Below the pieces are notes generated by a model. The model searched no databases. It saw nothing but the letters and a program-made list of their open reading frames with translations, and was not told the origin of the DNA. The position numbers and the translations under genes were made by a program. Positions 1 through 11,476 of a stretch of 64,000 nt of DNA are shown piece after piece (the stretch's first letter is position 1; the number at the start of each line of letters is the position of its first letter). This DNA comes from Megamerina dolium (lineage: Eukaryota > Arthropoda > Insecta > Diptera > Megamerinidae): the NCBI GenBank assembly GCA_963854835.1, contig OY978525.1:96500136-96564135 (forward strand), given 5' to 3'.

Positions 1-38
1 GCCGATTACCACACATTGTATCGCATATACACATACAG

Positions 39-431
39 TATTTGCAAGCAGCCCAGCAAATAATGGAGTTGCACGAGGCAAGTCAAATACATCAGGGCCT
101 ATTGCAATCACGCAGCTCATCGCTGCACGACATGAAGGCAATAATGAAGACTTGGCGTAATCGATTACCTGTGCTGGCCGATGATCTGTCACATTGGAGT
201 GATATATTTACATGGCGACAACATCATTATCAGATAATTACACAACATTTGGAACAACAATCGGTTGTACAACATCAAGAGCAGCAATCGATGCTTGGTG
301 TGCACGCCTCCGCACAGGCGATCATATACTTTGGTAAAATTGCGCGAAAGCACAATCTGACTGGTGTGTGTCAGGAGACCTTATCGCGCATATACACAAT
401 ACCTTCCGTGCCGATAGTTGATTGCTTTCAA
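39..431 (+). CDS. Nipped-A: Nipped-A exon, FAT-domain helices
   Basis: The frame is open from position 3, and the exon probably begins after the acceptor AG at 37-38. It ends at the donor GTAAGT (432) in phase 0. The peptide contains DDLSHWSDIFTWRQHHYQ and ASAQAIIYFGKIARKHNL, typical of the TRRAP FAT region. It is followed by a 2.9-kb intron holding a retrotransposon fossil. Confidence 0.85.
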
Positions 432-3400
432 GTAAGTACTCATTTGCATTAATTTATATCAGCGTCAGTTACAACTTGGCACATGTGAACAAGTCGAATA
501 TATTCTAAAAGCAGGGTTAAATATAAAATAACCTTTTATAAATGACATTTTCAATTCTTTAAGAGTATTTTCCGGTACCAATTATTGTTTCATAGTATAG
601 TTTTATAAGTTCGGTTAGGTTATTGTGGCCACTTAAGCCAAGAAGGCCCTTGGTGATACCTCACGGATATTTCTACTCCGATTCCTCGCTGAACCATCTG
701 GATTTATTCATAAATTTCAAAATATTACTTATTGCAATCTCTAAAAGAAGCTCTAGGTCCTCAAAGTAGTAATTACCTAGAAACAATTTTCTTGTTCTGC
801 ATATGCCAGGGCAGTTGCATGGCAGGTGCGTGACGGTTTTCAGCTCATCCTCACCTCTGCAGCTTCTATAGAAGGTATCATACCAGCGTGAACTACTACA
901 ACGATTTTTGAGTAAATTTCTTACTAAGTTGGGGCCATGCAATGTAGCCGTCCTGCAGATGGCAGATTCATTCCATCTTCCTTGGACGACAGTGAAGGTG
1001 ATTTTTGCTGCTTTGAGTTTAAATGCGGCAATTCGGATTCCTAATATTTTTTCCTCGCTTGGCACTGCTTTTGTGCCCTCTCTCTCGCGAGCTCTGCAGT
1101 TTCCCTTTACACCGCTGTGTCTGGGTACCCAACACAGCATATGTTGTACGGCTCTGCCATCTGCGGCAGTCTTCGCCTTCAACAGAAACGAGTCAAGGGC
1201 TTTTATGGCAGCCTAGATACCACTCACAATACAAATGCCTCTGTAAGATATATCGTTTTGTTTGATTCAAGCTAATACAGTGTTAATGGCTTTGACTTCT
1301 GCCTGAAACACACTACAGTGATCAGGCAGGTTAAACTTAATGTCCAGATTAAAGAGTACGTAGTAAATCTATAGGGCGATATGTAGAATCACTCCAAGTG
1401 CCAACGTAGGTATTGCCTTGAGTGCCCCTGCAATGAGAATGCTTACCGCTCTTTGTATCTTTTCGAGCGATTTAAGGTGTAACGATTTAGACAGTGCAGC
1501 TTACCAAGATATATAGCCCTATCCTTGTCGGTCTCTTACATGCGTAAAGAGCTATAGTCGTGCAAAAGATAATTCTAGTTTAGTTTTCGGAGCAGAATTA
1601 CTCTAGATGACGAATTTTCTCGCTCAGAGCAAGTGAAGCACCCCTTAAACTGGGTACAGTTATTGTCGGCGTTCTGTGATTTTTGCACGAGTTCAGTTTT
1701 TTACAGATGCACATTCAAACCCCTTTCTTTTGCCCACCTTGATTGGGTAATGAATACGACGTCATCGGCACCACTGTACCCTTTCCTTTCTATATCCTTT
1801 AGTAGTTCATTGACTACTAAGCTCCATAGAACAGGGTAGAAGAAACCTTCTTAAGGCGTTGCTCTTCTTATTCGTCTAGGGGCCGTAGATTCACCTAGCT
1901 GATAACTGTAGTTAATAGCAGTTGCTCGATCAATCTGAAGAGTGTTGCGTCTTCTTCTAGACGCGCAAGTGCATCCATGATTGCTCTGGAATGAACATTG
2001 TTGAAAGCTCCCTCTATATCCAGTACGGCCGCGAGCGTGAACTCTTTGTTGTGAAAGGATTTCGCTACTGTCGATACCAATGCGTGGAGCGCTGTCTCAA
2101 CAGATGTGCCTGCTATGAAGGGCACAGCTATTCTTCGCCTATGTCTTAGATATATGTAGATAAGTCTCTCGAGTGCTTTCAATAAAAAGGTGCAAAGACT
2201 TATGGGTCTGAAGTCCTTGGGGGTTGTGTGGGAGCGTAGCTAATACAATCATTCTCTGACTGATACAGATATTCTGGGGCTGATACAGCTGATCATCTGA
2301 AACAAACTATACAACAATTTAACAGCTTCCCACATATTTTTGAAACAATTTATTTAATTTGTCCAATTTGAATTTTCGTGAATCTTTTTTGAGTTTTCGT
2401 TTGCATTTTGAACAGTTCCAGACGCACAATTTGCCAATTTTCGTTTCTTCCTCTAATTTAATATGATGATGGTGGATAAGTTTGATTGTTTGCCTTCTAC
2501 CGGCTCAACTGGAAGGAGCTACCGTCTACTGTCTGTGGTGCTACTTGCTGCCCGATTTGTATAAGTTGGGCTGCATTTTCATCTAAATTTGCTGAATAGT
2601 TGATCCGAACCTGCGAGGAAATATTTGAATTACATTAGTGATTGACTATTCGAGCACATTCGTGTGCTTTCACGTGAATTCAATTCACGACTGCTGTTGA
2701 TCAATTTTAAATTTTTGACGTTTACATAACCAAACTAACACTCGTTTATACTGCAAAAAGAATATATGACGGTGGAATTCACACGTCAGTTTGGCGTGTT
2801 AGGTTGTAATCGCACATGTCAAGCGATCAGCTGAAAACCAAAGTTGATTCGTGAACCGGAATATGGGCATTAATTTTTATTTGAAATGATTATTTCAATT
2901 GATCTTCAAAAGTTCTCACGTGCCAGGGTGTTCCACAAACAGAATATAATCTCTAATATTAAAAAATCACAATAAAATTTTAATCTAGAACATCAGGTCG
3001 TCGCATTGAGACTCAATGTGATTTAAAATGCTTACTATTTTTCTTTACAATAATCACGTTTTTAAGAGAGAGTTAAAAAGGCAATAAAATCCGCATGAAG
3101 AATGAATGAAGTAGTCCTTTCAGACATAGCTTTAATTTTTTATTGAAAGCAACAATTATTCGCAACTTTGATCGCCTGTGTAACATAGGTCTACTGGGAT
3201 ATTCTATTTTAGATCCTCATCAGATTATATTCGATTATCGCACATGCGTAACTAAAAGTTGAATTTTATGGGATAGTACACATTGCTTTGCTTCTTGCTT
3301 TTAGAAAATACGTCAACAAGTAAAATGCTACCTACAGATAGCATCCACAGTTGGCAAAAATGAACTCAACGAAGCACTCGAAGTTATCGAGTCGACAAAT

Positions 3401-5941
3401 TTGAAATACTTTACAGCCGAAATGAATGCCGAATTTTATGCATTAAAGGGATCGCTTCTAGCTCAGATTGGACGTACTGAAGAGGCTGGGAAAGCCTTCA
3501 GTGCAGCGGTTCAGCTGCACGACGGTCTAACTAAAGCATGGGCAATGTGGGGTGATTACATGGAGCAAATGTTTTTACGCGACAAACAAATGGTATTGGC
3601 AGTGAATGCATTAACTTGTTACCTGCATGCATGCCGTCATCAGAATGAGAGTAAGACACGAAAGTATTTGGCAAAAGTTTTATGGTTTTTATCGTATGAC
3701 AACCCGACTGGTACGCTCATGAATACTTTGGAAAAGTATGTAGTGGGTGTGCCACCGTCCTATTGGTTGCCTTGGATTCCACAACTACTATGTTGTTTAG
3801 TACAGTATGAAGGAAGTGTTATACTGAATCTACTTAGTCATGTAAGTATGGCATAATACATATTATGTTGGGAATTTAAATGTGATCCCTTTGATTAATT
3901 TTACTTTTTATAGGTTGGACGACTTTATCCACAGGCCGTGTACTTCCCCACACGAACAGTATTTTTGACACTAAAAATAGAACAGCGTGAAAAGCACAAA
4001 TCCGTGGAGCAAGCTGTTTTTGCTGGCAAACATCATACAGCGGTAATATTGTGATTTTATATTTTTGGCAAAAAAGTGTTTTACGTACATTCCCATCATA
4101 GGCAAATGCATCTACGACCGAAACATCATCCATAATACCAATTAAAGCCACACCGTCAATGTGGCGTTGTTCGAAAGTGATGCACGCCCAACGAGAAATT
4201 CATCCCACCATACTAAGTTCATTGGAAGGCATTGTCGATCAAATGGTTTGGTTTAGGGAGAGTTGGACCGAAGAAGTTTTACGTCAGTTGCGACAAGGTC
4301 TCATTAAATGCTATGCAATAGCATTCGAGAATAGGCTTACTGTCAACGACGCTACCATTACACCGCATACATTGCATTTCGTTAAGAAATTAGGCTCAAC
4401 ATTTGGCATCGGCATCGAAAATATACCCGGGTCGGTGACATCTTCGGTCTCAAATTCGGCAGCATCAGAGTCGTTGGCCCGACGAGCACAAGTCACCTTC
4501 CAAGATCCAGTATTTCAAAAGATGAAGGAACAATTTACGAATGATTTTGATTTCTCAAAGCCGGGCGCAATGAAATTGCATAATCTCATTTCAAAATTGA
4601 AAACATGGATCAAAGTATTGGAGACAAAAGTGAAAAAGCTGCCCACATCGTTTCTTATCGAAGATAAGTGTCGCTTCTTGTCGAACTTTAGCCAAAAGAC
4701 CGCCGAAATGGAATTACCTGGTGAATTACTTATTCCCTCCTCTTCACATTATCATATACGGATTGCTCGCTTTATGCCACGTGTGGAAATAGTACAAAAG
4801 AATAATACAGCAGCTCGTCGTCTCTATATACGCGGCACAAATGGCAAGATATATCCATATCTGGTTGTAATTGATACAGGACTAGGTGACGCGCGGCGTG
4901 AAGAGCGTGTTTTGCAACTGATGCGTATGCTGAATTATTATTTGGATAAACAAAAGGAGACAACACGACGTTTCTTGAATATGACAGTGCCCAGAGTGAT
5001 ACCAATATCACCACAAATGCGTTTAGCCGAGGATAATCCAGCAAGTATATCATTGCGTGAGATATACAAAAATTGTTGTGCCAAAATGAAAATGGATCAT
5101 GATCTGCCAATAGTGAAATATTATGATCGATTGTCAGAGGTTCAAACGCGAGGCACTCAGATGACACATACAGTATTGTGTGATATATTCTGCGATATAT
5201 TCTGTGAAGTACAATCAACAATGGTGCCAACAACGTTGTTCAAGAATTGGGCCATCAAGAATTTCCTTTCTGCAACCGATTATTGGCAATTTAGAAAAAT
5301 GGTAAGCATTTTCTTACACATACCTTATTTGTACATAATATAAATAATAATCATTTCTATAATCGTAGTTGACTCTGCAATTGGCCTTGGCATTCTTATG
5401 TGAACACGCACTACACTTGACCCGTCTGAATGCTGACATGATGTATTTCCATCAGGATTCAGGTTTAATGAATGTTTCATACTTTAAATTCGATATTAAT
5501 GACGAAAAGGAAGAGCTTGACTCGAATAGGGCTGTACCATTCCGATTGACACCAAACATTGCAGAATTTGTAACAAATATTGGCATAACTGGGCCATTGT
5601 CGGCTGCTATCGTAGCTACTGCCCGTTGCTTCATACAACCGAATTATAAAGTGTGCTCGATACTGCGGACAATCTTACGTGATGAAATCATTGCATTGCA
5701 TAAAAAACGCATTCGAGATAATAAACTTATTGAAGCAAACGATGATGTGGGTACGGATGCGAATACTATGGAGAATACAATTAGCATGGTTAATAAGGCT
5801 GTATCTGTTATAATGATGCGTTTGAATAGCTTATCTCACTTTGATAATACGGAATCGCAAAAAGTTTCACGCTTAATACAATCGGCCATGGACCCCGATA
5901 ATCTGTGTCGTATGGATCCAGCATGGCATCCATGGTTGTAA
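39..5941 (+). CDS. Nipped-A: TRRAP/Nipped-A, C-terminal part (five exons, 5' end outside window)
   Basis: This is the last 943 codons of the TRRAP family, very large (about 3,800 residues) PIKK-related scaffolds that recruit the SAGA and Tip60/NuA4 histone acetyltransferases to activators in the nucleus. Exons read 39-431, 3305-3841, 3914-4042, 4102-5301 and 5369-5941, all joined in phase 0 with GT/AG borders. Together they give 2,832 nt without a stop. The first two exons carry helical FAT-domain sequence (TPR-like, for example LKGSLLAQIGRTEEAGKAFS). The 1.2-kb exon enters the PI3K-like domain, with ARFMPRVEIVQKNN followed by RRLYIRGTNGKIYPYLVV. The last exon ends in a FATC tail, LCRMDPAWHPWL, as I recall from TRRAP. 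I see none of the HRD/DFG catalytic motifs, as expected for this pseudokinase. The first exon start (acceptor AG at 37-38) is the least certain border. Confidence 0.92.
612..2250 (-). mobile_element. LOA-like non-LTR retrotransposon fossil in a Nipped-A intron
   Basis: On the minus strand two stretches belong to one degraded LINE. At 1895-2182 there is reverse-transcriptase sequence with AAVLDIEGAFNNVHSRAIM. At 673-1182 there is RNase H-like sequence (CWVPRHSGVKGN) followed by the C-terminal region ending NKSRWFSEESE. Frames are shifted and interrupted between them. The 3' end lies near 612, where the plus strand reads GGTTAGGTTA; the same tail occurs near 57010. It is 5'-truncated and inactive. 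Clade assignment (LOA, RNase H-containing) is from memory of LOA-type motifs. Confidence 0.75.
2251..3304. other. Remainder of Nipped-A intron, nothing recognised
   Basis: AT-rich intron sequence with no long frame, repeat or motif that I can name. It ends at the acceptor TTTTAG before the exon at 3305. Confidence 0.6.
3305..3841 (+). CDS. Nipped-A: Nipped-A exon, FAT domain
   Basis: 179 codons in phase 0, bordered by TTTTAG and GTAAGT. The peptide contains a TPR-like helix pair and WAMWGDYMEQMFLRDKQM, then PPSYWLPWIPQLL, which I recognise from the TRRAP FAT domain. Confidence 0.9.
3914..4042 (+). CDS. Nipped-A: Nipped-A short exon
   Basis: 43 codons in phase 0 (VGRLYPQAVYFPTRTVFLTL and on), with acceptor TATAG and donor GTAATA. 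It joins the previous exon (NLLSH) to the long pseudokinase exon. The PQAVYFPTRT stretch matches the TRRAP FAT/PI3K boundary. Confidence 0.88.
4102..5301 (+). CDS. Nipped-A: Nipped-A exon, FRB-like and PI3K-like pseudokinase region
   Basis: 400 codons in phase 0. It includes MDHDLPIVKYYDRLSEVQ and, before that, the pseudokinase N-lobe strand set RRLYIRGTNGKIYPYLVV. The borders are CATAG and GTAAGC. No canonical ATP-binding lysine motif was identified, in keeping with the inactive kinase fold of TRRAP. Confidence 0.9.
5369..5941 (+). CDS. Nipped-A: Nipped-A terminal exon with FATC tail
   Basis: 190 codons and a TAA stop at 5939-5941. It holds the C-lobe of the pseudokinase (DMMYFHQDSGLMNVSYFKFD), where the Asp-Phe-Gly-type metal site is absent, and the FATC end. 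A polyadenylation signal follows at 6004. Confidence 0.92.
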   Translation: MTLQLALAFLCEHALHLTRLNADMMYFHQDSGLMNVSYFKFDINDEKEELDSNRAVPFRLTPNIAEFVTNIGITGPLSAAIVATARCFIQPNYKVCSILRTILRDEIIALHKKRIRDNKLIEANDDVGTDANTMENTISMVNKAVSVIMMRLNSLSHFDNTESQKVSRLIQSAMDPDNLCRMDPAWHPWL

Positions 5942-6003
5942 AAATATCTAAGCGACGTATATAGAGACGTAGTTATTTAAGGTTTAATTGCATTCTACAA
6001 TAT

Positions 6004-6009
6004 AAATAA
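6004..6009 (+). terminator. Poly(A) signal of Nipped-A
   Basis: AATAAA 63 nt after the stop codon, in a run of AT-rich sequence. Confidence 0.7.
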
Positions 6010-6389
6010 ATAATATATTTAAAGTAAAAAATATCTTGTTAAATTCATTTTGCTTTATTGAGAAAGGCACGTTTTGTTTAGATAAAGAATTTCTCTTTCT
6101 CGTTCGATTTTAGCATCCGCTTAAGTCATCGCACCGAAGACGGTAAAAATTCACCATACTTCACGTTAGTACCACAGAGCAATAGAATTACACCCATTGT
6201 GGTTACGAGTGGGGGGTTTCTGTGATGCTTCTGGGGCGTATAGCATTTAGGGTACCACGATACTCCAGAGTTTTTTAAGCAGAAGTTCTGGCTGTTAACT
6301 AACTGGCTATGTAGCATTTTGATTGAAAGGCAGCAATTAAATCCCGAGAATCAATAGCTCTGAATTCAATTGTAGCCCGTAGCTAGTTT

Positions 6390-6580
6390 GCGTGCCGGGA
6401 CGCAGGGACATTATGTGGAATGAAACAGAGGACGAATTGGATAGGGGTTGGACTAAAAAGTGCAAAAGAACTCTATGCTACAATAGACATGCTGTGATCA
6501 CCCTTGTAGATGTCATCACAGGGCATTGTCTCACTGACACGATCTCCGTTAGGATTAGACGTATCAGAATTTGAGGTTCG
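6390..6580 (+). mobile_element. Shred of a non-LTR retrotransposon C-terminus
   Basis: The 60-residue frame contains HAVITLVDVITGHCLTDTIS, reminiscent of the ITGHCLIG motif after RNase H in LOA/I/R1-type elements. No other part of the element is visible nearby. The rest of 6010-6630 shows nothing I recognise. Confidence 0.45.
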
Positions 6581-6635
6581 AAAAATGAAGGGAAACTAAA
6601 TTTGCGGCATCATAATGAGCCTACTTCAGTCTAAG

Positions 6636-6853
6636 GACCAGTTTTTCAATACAAGTTTAAACTAAGTTTACTTAAACGGAGTTCAAATTTAAACTTATTT
6701 TAATCCACAGTTAGAAAGATGTATTGAAGTGGAAGAACAGACAGCTAAACAACTGATAAGTTAATCTTAGTATAACCCAGCTAGACTGGGTGTTTAAACT
6801 CAGTTTAAACGACAAATAGGGCTAAACTCGCACTGAAAAAGCTGGCCCTAAGT
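6636..6853. repeat. Small MITE-like element with inverted ends
   Basis: The left end GGACCAGTTTTTCA is mirrored at the right by TGAAAAAGCTGGCCC. The interior has further palindromic pieces around AGTTTAAACT. About 217 bp, no coding capacity. Boundaries are approximate. Confidence 0.5.
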
Positions 6854-6954
6854 GGGTTAGCGCAAGTTAACAGCCGCTTCAACATAACAGAAAAATGTAA
6901 ATAACGAAACAGGTTTGATATTGAAACAAATAACATTTCGATTAGACACATAGC

Positions 6955-7697
6955 TTAAGGGGAGGTTCTCCTCTTTTTAGCCGAAAATGAAGCGAAATTT
7001 GATTGTTTACTGTCGGATAATGAAAAGACATACGAACGAACGGTTTTGATGGTTTATTAAGACAACTTTTAAAAATACAAAAAAAAAAATTTTGATGACA
7101 AAATCTAATATTGCGGCCACAATATGGCGGATCGTGTCATCCTTTGAAAGCGAGGAGTCGTTCGATAACGTCAAGGTTGCAGCCACTTGTAGTAAACTGA
7201 AATCAAAAACTTGTATTTTATATTCAAGTTAATAAAATTTCCTATGACTTATACCTATTTATAAAGAGTTTTCAAGAAAAATTATCCAATTTATGCATAG
7301 TTAAAGAAAAATTTCGATTTTACCCTCTTCTCTTAAAGTTTTTTTTTTGTTTAACGACAATTATTGAACAATTGTTTATGTTTATTTTAGGTATAAATCA
7401 TACGAAAAACCATACTCTTTCATGAAAATTTTAAATGAAGTAAATCTGAGCAGTAGATCATGAGCTATGCTTGACGCTAGGATAAAAAAAATGCTTTTGA
7501 GATAAACGCGTTTAAAGTTAAAATGATACATTGTACTCACATCAGCATCTTAGTCGGCTATTCCTGGCTTTAGCGAGATAAATATGTTGTGGATCGAAAA
7601 ATACGATTGCACAAATATTCTAAGCATTTATACCTTCCATTTCATCAAGAAAAAAAAAGTCGATTTTTTGAGAAAAAAGAGGAGAACCTCCCCTTAA
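6955..7697 (-). mobile_element. TTAA-flanked non-autonomous DNA transposon, copy 1
   Basis: TTAA at 6955-6958 and at 7694-7697 flank a 735-bp element. Its terminal inverted repeats read GGGGAGGTTCTCCTCTTTTT on the left and the reverse complement on the right. A TTAA target duplication is the piggyBac signature. No transposase frame is present, so it is a MITE-like derivative. Read on the minus strand, it shares a core (AAACGCGTTTATCTC) and an adjacent T-run preceded by AAAAAATCGA with copy 2 at 8714-9445. Confidence 0.75.
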
Positions 7698-7786
7698 GTT
7701 CATAAAAAGATTCACGACGCACTCTCATACTCATAGTTTGTTCACGTTGGTAAGAATTGATTTTCGCAGTTATTATATAAAATTGT

Positions 7787-8010
7787 GGGTGCCGTAGCTC
7801 AGTGGTTAGTGCGTTGACCTTCTGATCTGTAGGTCGTGGGTTCAATCCCCGGCTGAAGAATAATAAAAAATGATATCGAAAAGATTTTTCTTTCGAACGG
7901 TACCCACCTGCCAGCAAGAATTGACAATTTTTCCGGCAGTAACAATTTGCCAAAAATTCTTCTGAAAAAAGCTCTGTGGCAAAACTAAGTTAAGGGACAC
8001 AACTAGTTTG
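7787..8010 (+). repeat. tRNA-derived SINE, copy 1
   Basis: The head looks like a tRNA promoter: box A TAGCTCAGTGGTTAG and box B GGTCGTGGGTTCAATCCC. A non-tRNA body follows (AAAAGATTTTTCTTTCGAAC, then GGTACCCACCTG). The same head and body recur at 20692, 41456 (minus), and in fragments at 48290 and 47440, which marks it as a family. The acceptor stem does not fold fully, so it is not a functional tRNA gene. Confidence 0.8.
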
Positions 8011-8041
8011 AAATTTCGAAAATTTCGTTTTTGTTTGGTTT

Positions 8042-8084
8042 TTATAATAACGTTTGAAGTGTAGTACTTCAAACGTTATTATAA
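8042..8084. repeat. Perfect hairpin with 19-nt arms
   Basis: Arms 8042-8060 and 8066-8084 are exact reverse complements around a 5-nt loop (GTAGT). The arm core is ATAATAACGTTTGAAGT. It lies just after the SINE and between two TTAA elements. It could be the footprint of a local inversion or replication slippage. Confidence 0.75.
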
Positions 8085-8713
8085 TAACGTAGTTTGAAAT
8101 ATTAACACAAAAACATTGGTTTTTGTATACATATATCAATGGAACAAGTATGACATATGACTTTTATTTTGAAAATGTTTACCCATTATTAGATGTTTAG
8201 ATAAATATAGGAGGAATACTCTTTTCTAATGCGTTTTATTTTATTATTTTAAATAAAACTATCCAAGGTATGTATTGAAAACACATTTGGTATATTAGCT
8301 AATAGATGGAGGGTGCTACACACTATAGATAGTTCTGCTCCTGAAATGTATATCAAATCGTGTTAGTCGCTGTGTTGTTGCACAATTTTTTAATGATGCA
8401 AAAGGATGAGCAGTATTTTCAAACAGAATTGTTAAAGATGTCGTTTTGTCTACTTCTTGGAGAAGGAAATGTGATACAGTGCACTCGTTATCACAGGTGT
8501 CAGGTGCTACTACTTTTGAACTAAGAAGCACTTTAAAGGGATATTTATGTACACAATACAATTAAATAATTTTGTTCATTTCATTTATTCTATTTCATTC
8601 ATATATTCATATTCATAGCAATATAAAGTATAACTAAAATATGTATCGAGTAAAAATATATAGAAATTAGTTGTCGTCTGAGCTAGTCTTAAGAAAAGAA
8701 TAAACTTCATTAA

Positions 8714-9445
8714 GGGGGAAGACCACTTTGACGGTTTGAAAAAATCGAATTTTTTTTTTTGCTTGAAATGTTCTATGAGGTGTGTATTTTAATGTAGTAT
8801 GCATCTATAGTCCGCCAGAAACATTTAAACGAGGTAACGAGACGATTTTTTAAAAAATTTCCCGGGGAACTGAGCGAGTTTCTAAAACTTCAAACGCGTT
8901 TATCTCGAAACGACATTTTGTAAACTGGTGGGACATATCACGCTTGCAGTTTTCAACCGATTTTGATGAAACCTTGCAAAATTATCGAGAATTTAATTCT
9001 GCATCGAAATACTGGATGGGATTTTTGATATTTTATAATTTGGTTTTTTAAAGCACGATTTTGAGGCAAATTTTACAGGTAAAAAATTAATAATTTTTTA
9101 TAAATAGCCACCATTTTCGTAAAAATTTACTTTTCAAAAAACGGCTTCAGTATTTCAGTGCGAAATTATATGGAGAATAACCTGTCTATCTAACTTTTTT
9201 TCCAGATTCACTTGCCAAGGGTCCAGATGTCCCACCGATGGGGAAAACCGGGCTGGAGGGAGGCTACGCGACCTGGTGCAGCGTGTACAGGGAACCCGAG
9301 ATCCAAGCAAAAAAAATTGACACTTATTGTAAAAAAGATAACTAATAAAATCATATAAAACATTTTATCATTGCAAGTTGTTTTAATGTTGAAAAAAAAT
9401 TCCGAAAATACTTTATTTTCCGACAGCTCAAGGTGGTCTTCCCCC
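8714..9445 (+). mobile_element. TTAA-flanked non-autonomous DNA transposon, copy 2
   Basis: TTAA at 8710-8713 and 9446-9449 flank a 732-bp element. Its ends read GGGGGAAGACCACTTTGA and, on the right, AGGTGGTCTTCCCCC, which is the inverted repeat with small changes. No transposase is encoded. It shares the AAACGCGTTTATCTC core with copy 1 but lies in the opposite orientation. About 100 bp near the right end (9208-9305) is clearly GC-richer than the rest. Confidence 0.75.
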
Positions 9446-9449
9446 TTAA

Positions 9450-10820
9450 TTATTTTCAATTTTAGATCTCTGATCCTTGCAGGCAGTAGATTCGCTGTAT
9501 GAATATCTGCAGTTCAACTATTTAAAAAATGATTGAAGCCATCTATCATATTATCGATGGCAAGCGAAGAAATCAGCTGCTTTGATTTGAATGCACGAAG
9601 GCAACTGAACAGGCAACTGTTAATTAGCAGTTTCCTTTCAGGCAACGCAACTAAATAGTGTTATTCGTAATAGGGGCGTTAAACTCACCTCCTGATTACT
9701 TTGGCTGCTCTTTGAACTAACTGCCGGGGTATTACTATCAGCATCAACGCATACGCTTTTGTTCATTTCCTCGCCATATTGAAGATTGAAGGTTAAAACT
9801 TCATATGTTTAGCTAAGTCTGAGTGAATGCTTTATGAGCCTTTTTTTGTATGCAAACAGAAATTAAATTTCGCTTGTTATAATAACGTCTCTGTTTTTGA
9901 AAATATTTACATTTTATTTTTCTAGCACAGGGACGATATTTGGAAATGTGCGATTAGCCTCATTTAATACCTTTTCGAGCAATGATTAATTCAGACATAA
10001 GCATCCCTGGAGTGAAGTAGTATTTTGGCTAAATATACGTATATATGTGTTAAAATGATGTTGTGTTTTGATAAATTATACTTAGAAGGTTAATAGTATT
10101 AATTTAAGTGTGCAATTTAATCTGAATGTTGGAACAACATGAGCTATAATAGCTCTAAATCAGATTTTTTCGGTAAATATCATAAATCCCATGTATATAT
10201 ATGAAAGTTGTACGCAAAGTGCACTTATGGCAGGTGAGAGTGTGTGGGTTCGTGTATTTGAGAATCACAGAAGATAATAGAATTCTCCTTCGGCCTCATA
10301 AAAATACATTAGACAATAATATATACAAAATTTATTCGTCTATTTATGTGCGTACTTTTTTTCAACGAAAACAAATCAAAAATTAAATGCAATCATTTGG
10401 CTGAAAATAATATGAACTTTGACAAACATGATGAAAAATTTAGTGCATATATAACACGGAGAGAGAGTGAGAGTCATTGCGAGACAACATAGTGCTACGC
10501 ACTTGGGGGTTGGGTGCTGAAGAAGAAGAATTAATGCATTTTTATGGAAAACGTATTTCCGTATCGCCCAGTCGCTCTATGAGAATATGTATGTTGTTTT
10601 CTTTATGACTTACGTCGTCGCGTGTGCGGTATGATTTCATTTGAACTTGGCCAAAAATGTGTTACGTCAGGATTAGAATATTGTCATATGTCTAGTACCT
10701 AAATACCTAAATATATGAATAAAGTGGATTAGAAATATCAAATAGAAATATTGTGCAAGAATTTCGATGAAGGGAACTGTTTGTAATACACATTCTTTCC
10801 ATTTTTATATGCATTCATAC
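9450..10820. other. Intergenic DNA upstream of gek, nothing firm
   Basis: AT-rich sequence without a convincing coding exon. It may hold the first non-coding or short coding exon and promoter of gek, but I could not place them. Confidence 0.5.
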
Positions 10821-10836
10821 ATATATATTTTTTAAT

Positions 10837-11043
<207 letters not shown>

Positions 11044-11230
11044 GTGGGCTGTAGGCTATAAAGTGTTTTTCTTCTTCACTGTTTGTCCAGTGCCACCACC
11101 ACCACCACCAACACTACCGCTAAAACCGGTGACTAATTCTGTAGAGTAATATAAAGGAAATTAAATCAACATATTCAAATATACACATGTTTATGCATAC
11201 TATATACTTTTATCTATATATTTATTTCAG

Positions 11231-11476
11231 ATTCTATTGCTGAAGCCTATTGCAAGAGGCTAAAAATGCTGGAATCTATGATTATTGAAAAGGGTGTTAC
11301 AAATGGCATGCTAATGGCCGTTAACAACACCAAAAGTAAAACGGATGATTTTTCTCCAACAGAGGGGAAAGCCATTTCGATCGAGGCAATGATAGATGCT
11401 CTTGTTGTTCTATATGACGAGTGCTGTAATTCATCATTGAGACGGGAAAAAACGGTTTCGGATTTCATCAAACTAG
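11231..11476 (+). CDS. gek: gek exon, N-terminal dimerisation segment
   Basis: Acceptor TTTCAG, donor GTAAAA. The peptide contains [18 protein letters not shown], the conserved stretch before the MRCK kinase domain. Similarity extends upstream of the first ATG (11266) to the exon border. The exon needs one extra base from a preceding exon, which I did not find. Confidence 0.88.

Noticed and set aside
7787..7860. A functional tRNA gene
   Set aside because: Box A and B are good, but the acceptor stem pairs only partly. The sequence continues into a body shared by several copies in the window, so it is a SINE head.
10201..10386. 61-residue frame as the missing first gek exon
   Set aside because: No similarity to the MRCK N-terminus and no suitable donor in the right phase.
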